Source of the DNA: Rehmannia glutinosa | Lineage: Eukaryota > Streptophyta > Magnoliopsida > Lamiales > Orobanchaceae | DNA: 64,000 nucleotides | NCBI GenBank assembly: GCA_016081115.2 | Contig: JABTTQ020002615.1 | Span: 248,001 to 312,000, forward strand | Direction of reading: 5' to 3' | Shown: positions 35,339-45,454 of the stretch, in pieces | Position numbering within the stretch: position 1 is the first letter of the stretch | Layout: every line of letters starts with the position of its first letter | The notes under the pieces: generated by a model | Database searches by the model: none | Told to the model about the DNA's origin: nothing | The model's input: the letters and a program-made list of their open reading frames with translations, nothing else | Made by a program: the position numbers and the translations under genes

Positions 35339-36040
35339 TTAAGTTATTTGGGAGCCCTACTTTATTTTGGAAAATATACAAACCTTGCAATGGCTGAGGA
35401 TCAAACACAAGACCTTCTTGTGGCAAAGTTGACATCTTAACTGTTGGGACATGTTGATCGCTTGTGCTTCTTACAAAACCTTTATATATATTAATGTAAA
35501 CGTATATATATATATATATATATATATACACGTATTAAAAAAAACTCTGGGGACCCTTACCGGCAGGGGCCCATGTGCGGCGACACCACTTCGACCGTCT
35601 CAGGGCCGCCCTAACCTCAGTAAAACATCTCTCAAGTGAAAAAGCTCCAAGGAAGTATTACATGAGCTCTCCAACAAAGCTGAAAGGACTATCCTGGAGT
35701 TCAAGAGAGAAGTGACCACTTAACGAAAATCCTCTTAACTGGCCAGTTAAGGTTTTAGCTGCCAATTCAATGTACAGAATTAGTCGAATTATTTTGCTGT
35801 CCTTTGAAGCGGAAAATGAGAACGGATGAGGGGTTGTTTGAGGGATTATCAGTGATGATTGCGGATATTTTGGCAGCTTGTCTAACCAATTTGCCACATG
35901 TTATAACCACCATGTGTCACCACAGTGCCATAGAAAAACGGGAGGAGAGTATGAACGACACATTTCTTCTTCTGGGTAAAACAAAACAGATTCTTGAACT
36001 TCTTCAGCGACATGAATATTGGCTGTCTATAGTCTATTGA

Positions 36041-36297
36041 TGAGTGGCGTGCTTTCTTTCAGTGAGATAATGAAGATCCGATAGCTTTGACCTCAACTCC
36101 AAGTACTCGAAAAATATCTGGTGAAGAAAATTTAGTTGTAGGAGTGGATTAATTCTGAGCCGATTAGCCTTTGCGATGTGTCTTAATTTTATCATTGTTC
36201 TCTAATGATATTTGAGACATTATTGTTACAAAGAAAACAACTTCATTTTGTGTTGGTTATAGTCATTCAGAACACCAAGCCCAACAAAAAAAAAAAA

Positions 36298-36352
<55 letters not shown>

Positions 36353-36753
36353 AGGCCACTTGAGTATGTTTGTTTGTAGTTCGGTATTGTATTTTGTAAT
36401 TTCATTTTCCGGTTGTTGAAGTTATGCTTTGTAGACTTGCTCTTTTTCTCGTTTTAGATGCGTGTTTATTCATGATCAGAATTTTGTTTATAGTGTTTGG
36501 TTTTCTTGAAAATTACGCAAATAACAGGATAGGTTTTTAAGGCGAGGCGATTACCCCGTACAAAAGTACTAACGCAAAACTTAAACTCACATCGAGCTAA
36601 TCAGTGTTTCTCGGATGGCGCGCTCCGCACTATCCTGATTGCTCCTTGAGCTAGCTCAAAGCTAGCTAGTCAAAACAACTTAATCCATTAGGGTGCACCA
36701 TAAGGAGTTTCACTTAATAACTCTCTAGTAATGTGATATATATATATATATAT
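36041..36753. other. Intergenic with poly(A)-(GA)n tract
   Basis: Poly(A) at 36286-36306 runs into about 22 GA units (36307-36350). The rest is AT-rich 3' flank of the relic gene and shows nothing else. Confidence 0.8.
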
Positions 36754-37818
36754 GGGATGATTCAAATGGGACACCCCCTTATATGAGACAGTGGTGATTC
36801 ATCCAAACCGTTGATAATTTCCAATTAAGGGTCCAGATTTAATGGATGAAAATTAGATTAATAATCATTAATCAAAATTAATAGGGGTATATTAGACTAT
36901 TTAAGTCTTAAGATTGTAACTGCCAAATCACATTCCTAAATATTAGGGGATGATATGCACAAATCAGGCAACAAAATCCTTCCAAATCCCGTGTATATTT
37001 AGTTTAAATCACTATTTTACTGTATATTTAAATCACGTTCATAAAAATTAGTATATATTTAGTTCAAAAATCTCGTGTCTTTATTTTAATATTACTTTGT
37101 AATTTAAAATGTTTAACTGTATGCATATGAAATTTTACTAAAGTGTATATTTAGTTCAGTAATACTGTGTATTTACTTTAATAGTACTGTGTAATTTAAA
37201 ATATTTTATTCTATGCATATCAAATTTAACTACATTGTATGTTTAGTAAAATAATACTGTGTCTTTACTCTAATACTGTGTAATTTAAAATGGCTTACTG
37301 TATGCATGTCAAAGTTAATAGAATTAAATTATACAACAAATACGACATAAATATACAGATAAACTTTATAAAATATTCACCCGATTTAATAGAATTAAAT
37401 GATCCAAAATATAACATATCCCTTAGACTTAAATGACCAATCATTCCAATCTCAAAAACAACAAACTTGAAATTCGTCTGAACATTGTATCTAGCACTGT
37501 TATACAACGAAAATTCCAAAAAAAGGCACTTTACCCACATCAAAAATAGAAGATAAACGAAACTATCCACCCAAAAAAAAACATCCAGACATCCAATTAC
37601 AAAAATAACTATCTTTTCTCCTTCCCAGTCCAAAACTTCCTAGATTCCAACAAGTTTTTTCCCCTTTGCTCCTCGTACTACCAATAGAAAATTGCCTTTT
37701 TGGTTGTCCTTTGGCCATCTTCAACAAATTAGCAACTGCAATTACCATAACCATAAAAATACATTGTCATTAAACAAATGCAGAAATATGAACTGAAAAT
37801 GATAAATATAATATATTT

Positions 37819-38400
37819 ATTCTAGCACGACACAAAACTATAATGAAAAATACAGTAAAATTGTATTATATAACTATCATGGAAATTTAGCTATGTTGAA
37901 AACATACACAAAACTATATTTAAAAATACAACAAAATTGTATTAAATAAGAACTAAAACTATACTAAGTATACAACAAAATTATATTCCCAGAAATATAC
38001 AAGAGCTCTTATTCTTCAATTATACAACAAATCACATAAAAGAGGCACGGGTAATTCAAGAATACGCCAAAAACAATGTTAATTATTCAATAAAAATCAT
38101 TAAACATCCAAAATTAAAAATACACACATAATAGACAAACTTAAAATATCAGAAGTGTTCTAACTATATACCAAATCATAACTATATATGCACTATATTT
38201 ACCAGAAATATAAAAGAGCTATTATTCTTCAATTATACAATAAATTTATTCTAACACACACAAAACTATGATGAAAAATACAATAAAATTGTATTATATA
38301 ACTACCATGAAAATTTAACTATGTTGAAAACATCCACAAAATTGTATTAAAAATACAACAAAATCGTATTAAATATGCAATAAAACTAAATTCAATAGAT
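37819..38400. repeat. Imperfect tandem duplication in AT-rich MULE interior
   Basis: A block of about 130 bp at 37819-37951 (ACACAAAACTATAATGAAAA, then TTGTATTATATAACTA) recurs at 38249-38385 with scattered changes. The intervening 'AGAAATATACAAGAGCTCTT' block also occurs twice (37998 and 38203). No genes. Confidence 0.75.
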
Positions 38401-38730
38401 ATAATGAACTATGCAATATAATCACTACAATAAGTCAACAATACAGAACCAAAAATTCAAAAAAAAAAAAAAAAAACCAAATCAGCCTACATGTAAAAAA
38501 TCCCAACACGAACAAAACAAATTTTCATACCAACATAGCCCGTAAAAGTACAGAAGTATTCCATAAAAATAAATACAACAAATAATGTTATCCCCCCCTC
38601 CCAAAAAAAGGCAATAACTTTATCCCCAACATATTTCAGTTACAACAAATTATTTAAGGAAATCAAACCCACAAAAACAAAAACCAAAATTGGTCATTTG
38701 CCAGTGAAGATGCGTCGTTTCGAGAGTTGT

Positions 38731-39088
38731 TGATGGAGATGAAACTACAGTGGAGTTTTTAGACAAACAAGATCTCAACAATTTGGATATTCCGTCAAGC
38801 CATGCATGAGAAAGAGTTTTCAAATTTTATTATTCTTAGTTTTCTCTGGTAAGTTGTTTATTAGCTTCAGGACTTTGTTTCTTTATTAGACTAGGACTCT
38901 TTTCGATTAGTTTCAAGTACCGTAGGAATATTTTAGTATTTATAGGTCAAGCTTTTATTATTTTCAGCAGTTGGATTTTTATAAAGTTTAAGAGTTTTTC
39001 TCTTTTCGTCAATACAAATCCCGTTCTTCATAGATTTGCGAATTATGTTTGTGTTTCTCGTTCGGTTCTTAGCTTCTACCATGCATCA
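38731..39088 (+). repeat. Ty3/gypsy 5' LTR
   Basis: It has the same sequence as 41477-41833 with a handful of differences (for example CTCTGGTAAG versus CTCTGTTAAG). A TATA-like TTTATAAAG lies at about 38978. Confidence 0.93.
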
Positions 39089-39124
39089 GTTGGTATTCAG
39101 AGACCAGTCTACGCTCCCTGAATC

Positions 39125-41388
39125 ATGCCGCCGCGTCAGGATCAACAACGTCAGAGCGACAATACACAGATCCGCGAACAGATCGATTTGTTGGCACAAC
39201 AAATGGCTAATCTTCACACCCAGCAACAAGATTTCATGGACGTCATAACCACACAATTCGCAGCACTCCGTGGAGGTCGTGGTGTGCGTGAGTGTGTTGG
39301 TCGTGGTGGGGGTTTGCCTCTTTCACCCCATGACTCTTCTGATGAAGAAGCTACAGCATCCATTGATAATCCATTTGCACCATTAGCACCCTAGGAGGAA
39401 CCACGTCTTGATGAGGCACGTCGTTGGGAACAGGGTTTTCGTTTGGATTTACCGGAGTTTAATGGAGGGTTAGAGGCCGATGAATTTCTGGATTGGTTGA
39501 GCGTCGTTGAAGAACTATTGGATTTCAAAGAAGTTCCCAAGGATCGTCGGGTGGCCCTCGTTGCGACACGACTGCATGGTCGTGCTGCGGCATGGTGGCA
39601 ACAACTCAAACTTGCGCGACTCCAACACGGCAAATATTGTCTCACATCGTGGGATAAATTTACTAAATATTTACGCCAGGAGTTTCTTTCTTATAATTAT
39701 GCACGTCTTGTTTATCAGAAATTGCAGAATTTACGGCAAGGACCCCGGACTGTTGATGCTTACTCGGAGGAATTTTACATTCTATTGGCGCGCATTGATG
39801 TGCGCGAAATAGACGAACAACTGGTTTATCGTTATATAGACGGCCTACGAATTTCTTTCCAGGATATGTTGAATTTATTTTCGCCTGTTACTGTTTCCGA
39901 AGCCCATCAAAGGGCTCTCTTACTGGAACGTCAACAGAATCATCGCACGCCCACTGCTTTCCAACAACCACATGGACGCGTCGATCGGCAAGTACCATAT
40001 ACTGACTTACGGACACCTGGCGTACCCCCTGCACCACCTCGCGCGACCGCAACTTCGGCCACTACGCCAGCTCCTCAATCCGGTCCACGACAGAATTCTA
40101 CGCGCCCAGGCGCATGCTTCTCTTGCGGTGACTTTGGCCACAAACAATCAGCTTGTCCTAAATTTATGGGCGCACGCACTTTCCTGGTTGATGAACAAGA
40201 CTCGTTCGACTTTTCAGAGCCTCCCGTTTATGACTCACCATCTCAGCATGATACACCGGAAGAATTTTTGTTTGGTGATATAGGTACTTCGTTGATCTTA
40301 CGGCGCACTTGTCTGACTCCTCGGGTGCATGACAGTCCCGACCAACGGCATAATATTTTTGAATCCACATGTACGGTGAATGGTAAGGTATGTCGTTTCA
40401 TTATTGATTCTGGATCCTCCGAGAATGTTGTTGCTGCAGATGCTGTCCAAAAATTATCCCTTCAATCGGAAATGCACCCAAATCCCTATTCTTTGGCATG
40501 GTTACAACGTGGTACGAACATTACTGTGGATCGTAGAGTTTTGGTGACCATATCAATTAGAGGAAAATACACTGATAGTGTTTGGTGTGACGTTGTCCCT
40601 ATGGAAGCTTGCCATATTTTACTCGGACACCCATGGCAACTTGATAGGGGTGTTATCCATGATGGTCGTTCCAATACTTACAGTTTTTTATTTTCCGGTG
40701 TCAAATTTGTTCTCTTACCTGGGGTTCCGCACAATCCTTCGCCTTTGGGAAACAATTCCGTGTTGTTGCTTTCTCGGCGGGATTTTGTTCGTGAATTAGC
40801 TACTGTCTCCCAGCTTATTCTCTTGATCGCGAGGGAACCTTCGCCATCGCGTTCCACGCCCCAGCCAGTGTGGCTCCTTTATTGCGTTAGTTTGATGACG
40901 TCTTTCCAGACGAACTACCCGATGGATTACCTCCTCTACGCGACATTCAACATCACATTGATTTGGTTTCAGGGGCACCCTTACCAAACCGTCCGCACTA
41001 TCGCATGAGTCCATCTGAACACGAAGAACTACGACGCCAAGTGGAGGAACTTTTACGGCGCGGTCATATTCGAGAAAGCTTGAGCCCCTGTGTTGTCCCG
41101 GCTTTACTTATCCCGAAAAAAGAAGGTTCTTGGCATATGTGTGTTGATAGTCGCGCAATTAATAAAATCACAGTGAAGTATCGTTTTCCAATTCCTCGTC
41201 TGGATGATCTATTAGACCAACTCAGTGGCGCTTCACTGTTTACTAAATTGGATCTTCGTAGTGGTTATCATCAAATTCGGGTTCGTCCAGAAGATGAATG
41301 GAAGACAGCGTTTAAAACTCGAGAAGGGCTCTTTGAGTGGCTCGTCATGCCTTTTGGCTTGTCTAACGCACCGAGCACATTTATGTGA
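39125..41388 (+). pseudogene. Ty3/gypsy gag-protease-partial RT polyprotein
   Basis: The frame starts at ATG 39125 (PPRQDQQRQ; a coiled-coil-like QIDLLAQQM). It meets TAG at 39392-39394, and continues in the same frame with RRWEQGFRLDLPEFNGGLEA. The gag core is at 39540-39950 (HGRAAAWWQQLKLARL, LVYQKLQNLRQGPRTV). A CCHC zinc knuckle is at 40110-40160 (CFSCGDFGHKQSAC) and an aspartic protease at 40370-40420 (FIIDSGSSENVVAADAV). Near 40840 the frame shifts, with an in-frame TAG in the new frame. RT begins at 40960-41388 (VPALLIPKKEGSWHMCVDSR, FTKLDLRSGYHQIRV, MPFGLSNAPSTFM). It is cut off before the catalytic YxDD box and joined to a C-terminal tail (DETSEDSRANLFQEGEND). The element cannot replicate on its own. 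Confidence 0.92.
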
Positions 41389-41476
41389 AGCATTTGGTGC
41401 CTTATGTAGGTGATCCTTCGGCTGGAGATGAAACTTCGGAAGATTCGAGGGCGAATCTTTTTCAAGAGGGGGAAAA

Positions 41477-41833
41477 TGATGGAGATGAAACTACAGTGGA
41501 GTTTTTAGACAAACAAGATCTCAACAATTTGGATATTCCGTCAAGCCATGCATGAGAAAGAGTTTTCAAATTTTATTATTCTTAGTTTTCTCTGTTAAGT
41601 TGTTTATTAGCTTCAGGACTTTGTTTCTTTATTAGACTAGGACTCTTTTTGATTAGTTTCAAGTACCGTAGGAATATTTTAGTATTTATAGGTCAAGCTT
41701 TTATTATTTTCAGCAGTTGGATTTTTATAAAGTTTAAGAGTTTTTCTCTTTTCGTCAATACAAATCCCGTTCTTCATAGATTTGCGAATTGTGTTTGTGT
41801 TTCTCGTTCGGTTCTTAGCTTCTGCCTGCGTCA
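41477..41833 (+). repeat. Ty3/gypsy 3' LTR
   Basis: Direct repeat of 38731-39088. It follows the purine tract and ends at GCGTCA before the GTTGT duplication. Confidence 0.93.
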
Positions 41834-43563
41834 GTTGTTCTGGTTGTTCAGAAAAATCCTCGATTTGTAACATAAACTGTAAAAAAATGACCCCTTAAAA
41901 AATAAGTATGCAATGGACGCTGCAAAACATCAAAACAATACACACAAACACAAGACAACGAAATTAAAACCTATAAAGAACCCGACATACCTTCAGATAT
42001 TTACTCCCACAAAAGTCCATGTGAACGACTTCAATCACTTGCGCAAAAAAGGATCATTTTCGAGAGGTTTTTCTTCATCGACCAGATATTGGAAAAGATT
42101 GTCATAAATCAATGTAAAAATATTAGACTGGAAACTGAAAAGACGTGAACATTCAAAAGAAAACTGATACGTCAAATAACGGGAACAAATATAGTGAGAT
42201 CTTTTTACCTTAAAATTGAATATGAAATTACACTGATGCCCTTAATAAAAATTCTGGAAAAAATGAATTTACTTATATACCCTTAGATGCGAGTGCGGAC
42301 TTAACTTATCCTTAAATATCAGATGAAATCTGGACCATTGAAGTTTTTAAATCAATGGACAATAAAAGTCCCCATTGTCAGGTTTCTGAGGTAAGAATAT
42401 ATGGACAAATCTGGACTGTTGATATTTTATTTTGACGATCAAGATTTAATTTGCGATTTTTTAATATTGTAGCCTTTTTTAATTAGTTTTAAGGGTAATA
42501 TAGTATATCATATCTAGTTGAATATTCAAAGGGATACTTTGATAATTTGGTGCCCACGATTTATGGGGGTTTTTAGTTAGGATTTTAATTGATTTCCCGT
42601 AAGATTTTTCGGCCCTTTCCAGAAAACATCCCTTAGTTATCTTTTTCTCTTCCATCTTTTCTCTATCAATCGCCATTCTAGAAGTCTGATTTTTTTTTGC
42701 TAAAATTTTCTTCAAGCGTCGCCCGTGCCGGACATTGATAGAGCTTCGAAATTTACTTTCGTTCTTATTGGAGATATGGTCTTGACAATGGTTTTTCTTT
42801 TTTTTTTGTATGGACTTTCCGTTCAATCTTTTCTCTACTAATCGTCATTCTTGAAGTCTGACTTTTTTTCTTTGGCTAAAAATTTCTTCGTACGTCGTCG
42901 GTGTTGGGTATTGGCAGAGCTTTAAAGTTTATTTTCATTCTTGGAGGTATGATGTTGCCAATTAGTTTAAGCCAGAGTTTCCCTTTTTTCCATATAGATA
43001 TAGTTTGAGCGCTAGTTTTTGTATGGTTTTTCTTGGGGGTAATGTTATTATAGTTAGTTTAAACGCCTAACTTCAGCCCTAGTCCACTATTTGAACCTAA
43101 CTTGGGCACTCTCTTATTGGACACCTTACGAGTGGAATTTTACAGTTGTGAAGAGTTTTTTTTTCTTAAATTGATGTGTTTTTTAGTCTTTTTTAGTCTA
43201 TTCATATGTATTTAGTGCAAAATAGTGTGATTTATTGTTATAATATATCAATTCGCTGGTTGTTTGCTTTTCTAGTATTTTTTATTGCACTGTTAGTATA
43301 AGTTTTTATGGTTTATTATTTTTATCAAGTTTTAGTATGTTTACTGGTTGTTTGCTTTTCTATTATTTGTTATTGCACCATTGTATTAGTTTATTGCTTT
43401 TTGTTACATAATGTCTGCTTGTCTTTTTTTTCCGTATTAGCGTACATATCTTGCATTTTTTTGGTTCGAAATTTTACTCAGTGTTTGCACACTTTTAACA
43501 TAAATGTTGCTAAGTTAGTTTAGTAAATTGTACCTTTAATGTACACATTTTGCATTTTTTTTT
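41834..43563. other. MULE interior and border sequence, no gene
   Basis: This holds the continuation of the MULE that the gypsy element hit, two facing MULE-like borders near 42290-42480, and a tandem duplication at 42640-42960. A T-rich, intron-like stretch follows to 43563. Confidence 0.5.
42640..42960. repeat. Tandem duplication of about 190 bp
   Basis: A block beginning TTTTCTCTATCAATCGCCAT (from about 42655) recurs from about 42830 as TTTTCTCTACTAATCGTCAT. Both continue with GAAGTCTGA, a T tract, and then TTTCTTC and a GAGCTT block. Divergence is roughly 20%. Confidence 0.8.
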
Positions 43564-43921
43564 GTAGCGTGATCTTTTTTCGAAGTATTTGAAGTCCAAA
43601 GACTGTACGAGTCATAGTTTATATGTTGAACAATCATCAATTTCAAGATTGGCAATGGCGTGGGGGGACAACGAGAATAAGGTCGACTGTGGTGTATTTG
43701 CGATGCACCATATGTAGGTTGGCACTTGGAACCGGGATAGTGGGCTTTAGAAACGCAACTTGGCTCAAATTTTGTCTTTGAAGGTGAAGTAGTGTGCTGC
43801 TATTGTACTTGATAATATGAATGAACTGAGACTCAAGAACAATGAAGAGTCAAAAAAATTTATGGTACGAAGAAAAAAAATGTTGCTTCTTCTAGTGGAC
43901 AAGAAGTGCAATGTCTGATGT
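43564..43921 (+). pseudogene. C-terminal exon of a MULE-carried Ulp1-like peptidase
   Basis: After an acceptor (TTTTGTAG) the frame gives RDLFSKYLKSKDCTSHSLY and SISRLAMAWGDNENKVDCGV, then FAMHHM and a TAG. DCGVFAMHHM is the catalytic-Cys box of C48 peptidases, and its close relative DCGVYAMRHMETYMG lies at about 28150 on the minus strand. Beyond the stop a further family-like tail (ELRLKNNEESKKF) is in reach. The rest of the gene is missing, so this is the stump of another Ulp1-bearing MULE. Confidence 0.75.
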
Positions 43922-45454
43922 TTTAAAAGAATGTTTGGTTTGTTGATTGTCTTGGGGTCATGTGACATTGTATATTTGAGAAGTTAGGCCAACACTCGCG
44001 GATCCTTTTTTTTTCCCCCTTGTCACTACCATTTCCAGATGCTTGATTTTTTATATAGAAAAACTATTGTTCAATGTGTTTCAAGCATGGGAAGTATTTT
44101 CGGATGAGTTATATATTAATGTCCTGGATGAATTATGTTTTTTTCAATAAATTGGAACTACGCAAACATATTGTACAAAACGAACATGATTCTAAAACTA
44201 ATTTAGCAATGAAACATTAAAGGACCTGTAAGAATTATAAACCAAAATAAGCAAAAAATCATTACTAAAATGCAATATTTTATAACTAAATAAGCACTAT
44301 GCAAAAAAACATTATCAAGTTTATATTTTTCAAATAAGGATCACGTAAATGTGTGAATATTTTTGGATGAGTTATCCATTTGCTTAGTAAATCGTAAACA
44401 TACAAACATGTTGTACTAAACGAGCAAGAATCTAAAAATAAGTTAACAATAAAAATAAATGTCTCAGTAACAATTATAAACCAAATAAACAGAAATCACA
44501 ACTAATATTGCAATAATTTGTAATTAAATACGTAATAAAAAAAATATTTCAATAATTTGTAACTAAATAAACATTAAACTCGAGGATCATTTTTTTTTGT
44601 TATTTTTCCTAGTGTTACTACCATATTCATTTGCTTGATTGTTTATATAAAAAAAAACTATTATACGTTTGTTTGAAGCATCGAATGTTTTTTTCGGATG
44701 AGTTATGTATTAATGTTTCAGACGAGTTATGTATTTTTTATAACTTTTAAACGACAAACATATTATACTAAACGAGCAAGATTTCTAAAATTAATATAGC
44801 AATAACAAATAAAAGACCCAGTAGCAATTATAAATCAAAATAAGCAAAAATCACTTTTAATAATTCAATAATTTATAACTAAACAAGCATTAAGCAAAAA
44901 TATTGTGAAATCCCTCATAGTGGTCGATACAAAGTCGAAATCCATCGTCATATTTCAAAACATATTTCACAGTTGAAATCCATCGTATAGTTCAAAAACA
45001 TGTTGGCGTCGACCAATTATTTTCTTATTCTTGTGTTTTTACATTAATTATATACTTTGCAGAATTTGATGAAGGAGAATGAGAAGTTTTTTGGGTTTTA
45101 GGTGTGTAATCATGATTATATATTTAAGATATTTGTAAATTTTTTAAAAATAATGAGTAGAAGGGATGTATGGAACGATGCTTACATTGTATCGGATAGA
45201 AGGGCTTGGAGGTGAGAGAATCAGTAAATTTTTCCATATCTACATTGTAACCGCCCATAATTATGTAATTTGCTTTTTTGTTGTGACTAATTTACCCTTA
45301 ACCATTAATATATATAGGGGATTGATTTAATTAAAATTGGTTTAATACGGGCCATAGATTGAAAGAGTTCGATGGATATGATGTGTCCCAACGTTATTAC
45401 TCCATCCGGGACTCATATAATTTTATCCCTTAAATGTATATATATAGAGAGAGA
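43922..45454. other. AT-rich MULE 3' region and border
   Basis: Phrases such as 'GGATGAGTTATRTATTAATG' and 'ACATRTTRTACWAAACGAGCA' occur three times (near 44103, 44367 and 44697) with a spacing of about 270-330 bp, a degenerate tandem triplication. A border-like end lies at 45430. No gene. Confidence 0.55.

Larger units (their letters stand above)
33119..35613 (-). mobile_element. hAT transposon (TTF-zinc-finger/HAT dimer type), internally deleted
   Basis: The left end starts CAGAGCCGTACC and the right end, reverse-complemented, starts TAGGGCGGCCCTGAG, a degenerate short inverted repeat. ACCTCAGT occurs directly outside both ends (33111-33118 and 35614-35621), the 8-bp target duplication expected of hAT elements. 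Removing the element and one ACCTCAGT rejoins the membrane-protein reading frame (LDMDLS then KTSL). Inside are the start and end of a hAT transposase on the minus strand, with most of the catalytic region gone. A MITE is nested in the distal part. Confidence 0.88.
32869..36040 (+). pseudogene. Relic of the multi-pass membrane-protein family seen at 55 and 61 kb, split by a hAT element
   Basis: The N-terminal scrap PWIGLYITAASQLCKFGKA (32864-32920) is followed by a degenerate stretch. GDDTELINLSHDVLLLYKKW then LDMDLS (33039-33117) corresponds to GDLTNN-NVADAVLVGVELYKRW QDEDLQ of the better copy. Past the hAT insertion the frame resumes with KTSLK-stop-KSSKEVLHELSNKAE (from 35622; the other copy has KETLQKLSDIAE). 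Then NWPVKVLAANSMYRI (35735-35780) and LSVMIADILAACLTNL PH (35837-35900) match LPVKVIAANSMYRI and LSIMISDILAASLTNL VH. It ends at TGA 36038-36040. Stops and frameshifts are several. The family's function is unknown to me. Confidence 0.75.
38731..41833 (+). mobile_element. Ty3/gypsy retrotransposon, internally deleted, with intact LTR ends and target duplication
   Basis: The LTRs are 38731-39088 and 41477-41833 (358 and 357 bp), start TGATGGAGATGAAAC and end TCA. They differ at only about four single-base sites plus a few bases at the very end. GTTGT flanks both sides (38726-38730, 41834-41838). A primer-binding-like TGGTATTCAGAGACC follows the 5' LTR and a purine tract (CAAGAGGGGGAAAA) precedes the 3' LTR. 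The interior encodes gag, protease and the first part of reverse transcriptase. It then jumps to the last residues of pol, so most of RT, RNase H and integrase is missing. The short LTR and gag phrasing suggest a chromovirus-like lineage (perhaps Reina), an inference only. Confidence 0.95.
36754..45430. mobile_element. MULE remnants, at least one and possibly two elements end to end
   Basis: The left border GGGATGATTCAAATGGGACA follows a TA tract and is trailed by 'CCAAACCGTTGATAATT' and 'GGGTCCAGATTTAATGG'. Similar phrases appear inverted at 42300-42385 ('TCCATTGATTTAAAAACTTC', 'ATGGTCCAGATTTCATC') and direct from 42395 ('GGACAAATCTGGACTGTTGA'). Another inverted set ends at 45430. I read this as one element from 36754 to about 42385 and a second from about 42390 to 45430. 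The borders are degenerate and no target duplications were found. A gypsy element is nested in the first. Confidence 0.4.

Noticed and set aside
39391..39645. Minus-strand frame of 84 codons opposite gag
   Set aside because: Shadow of the gag coding sequence, which has clear domain matches on the plus strand.
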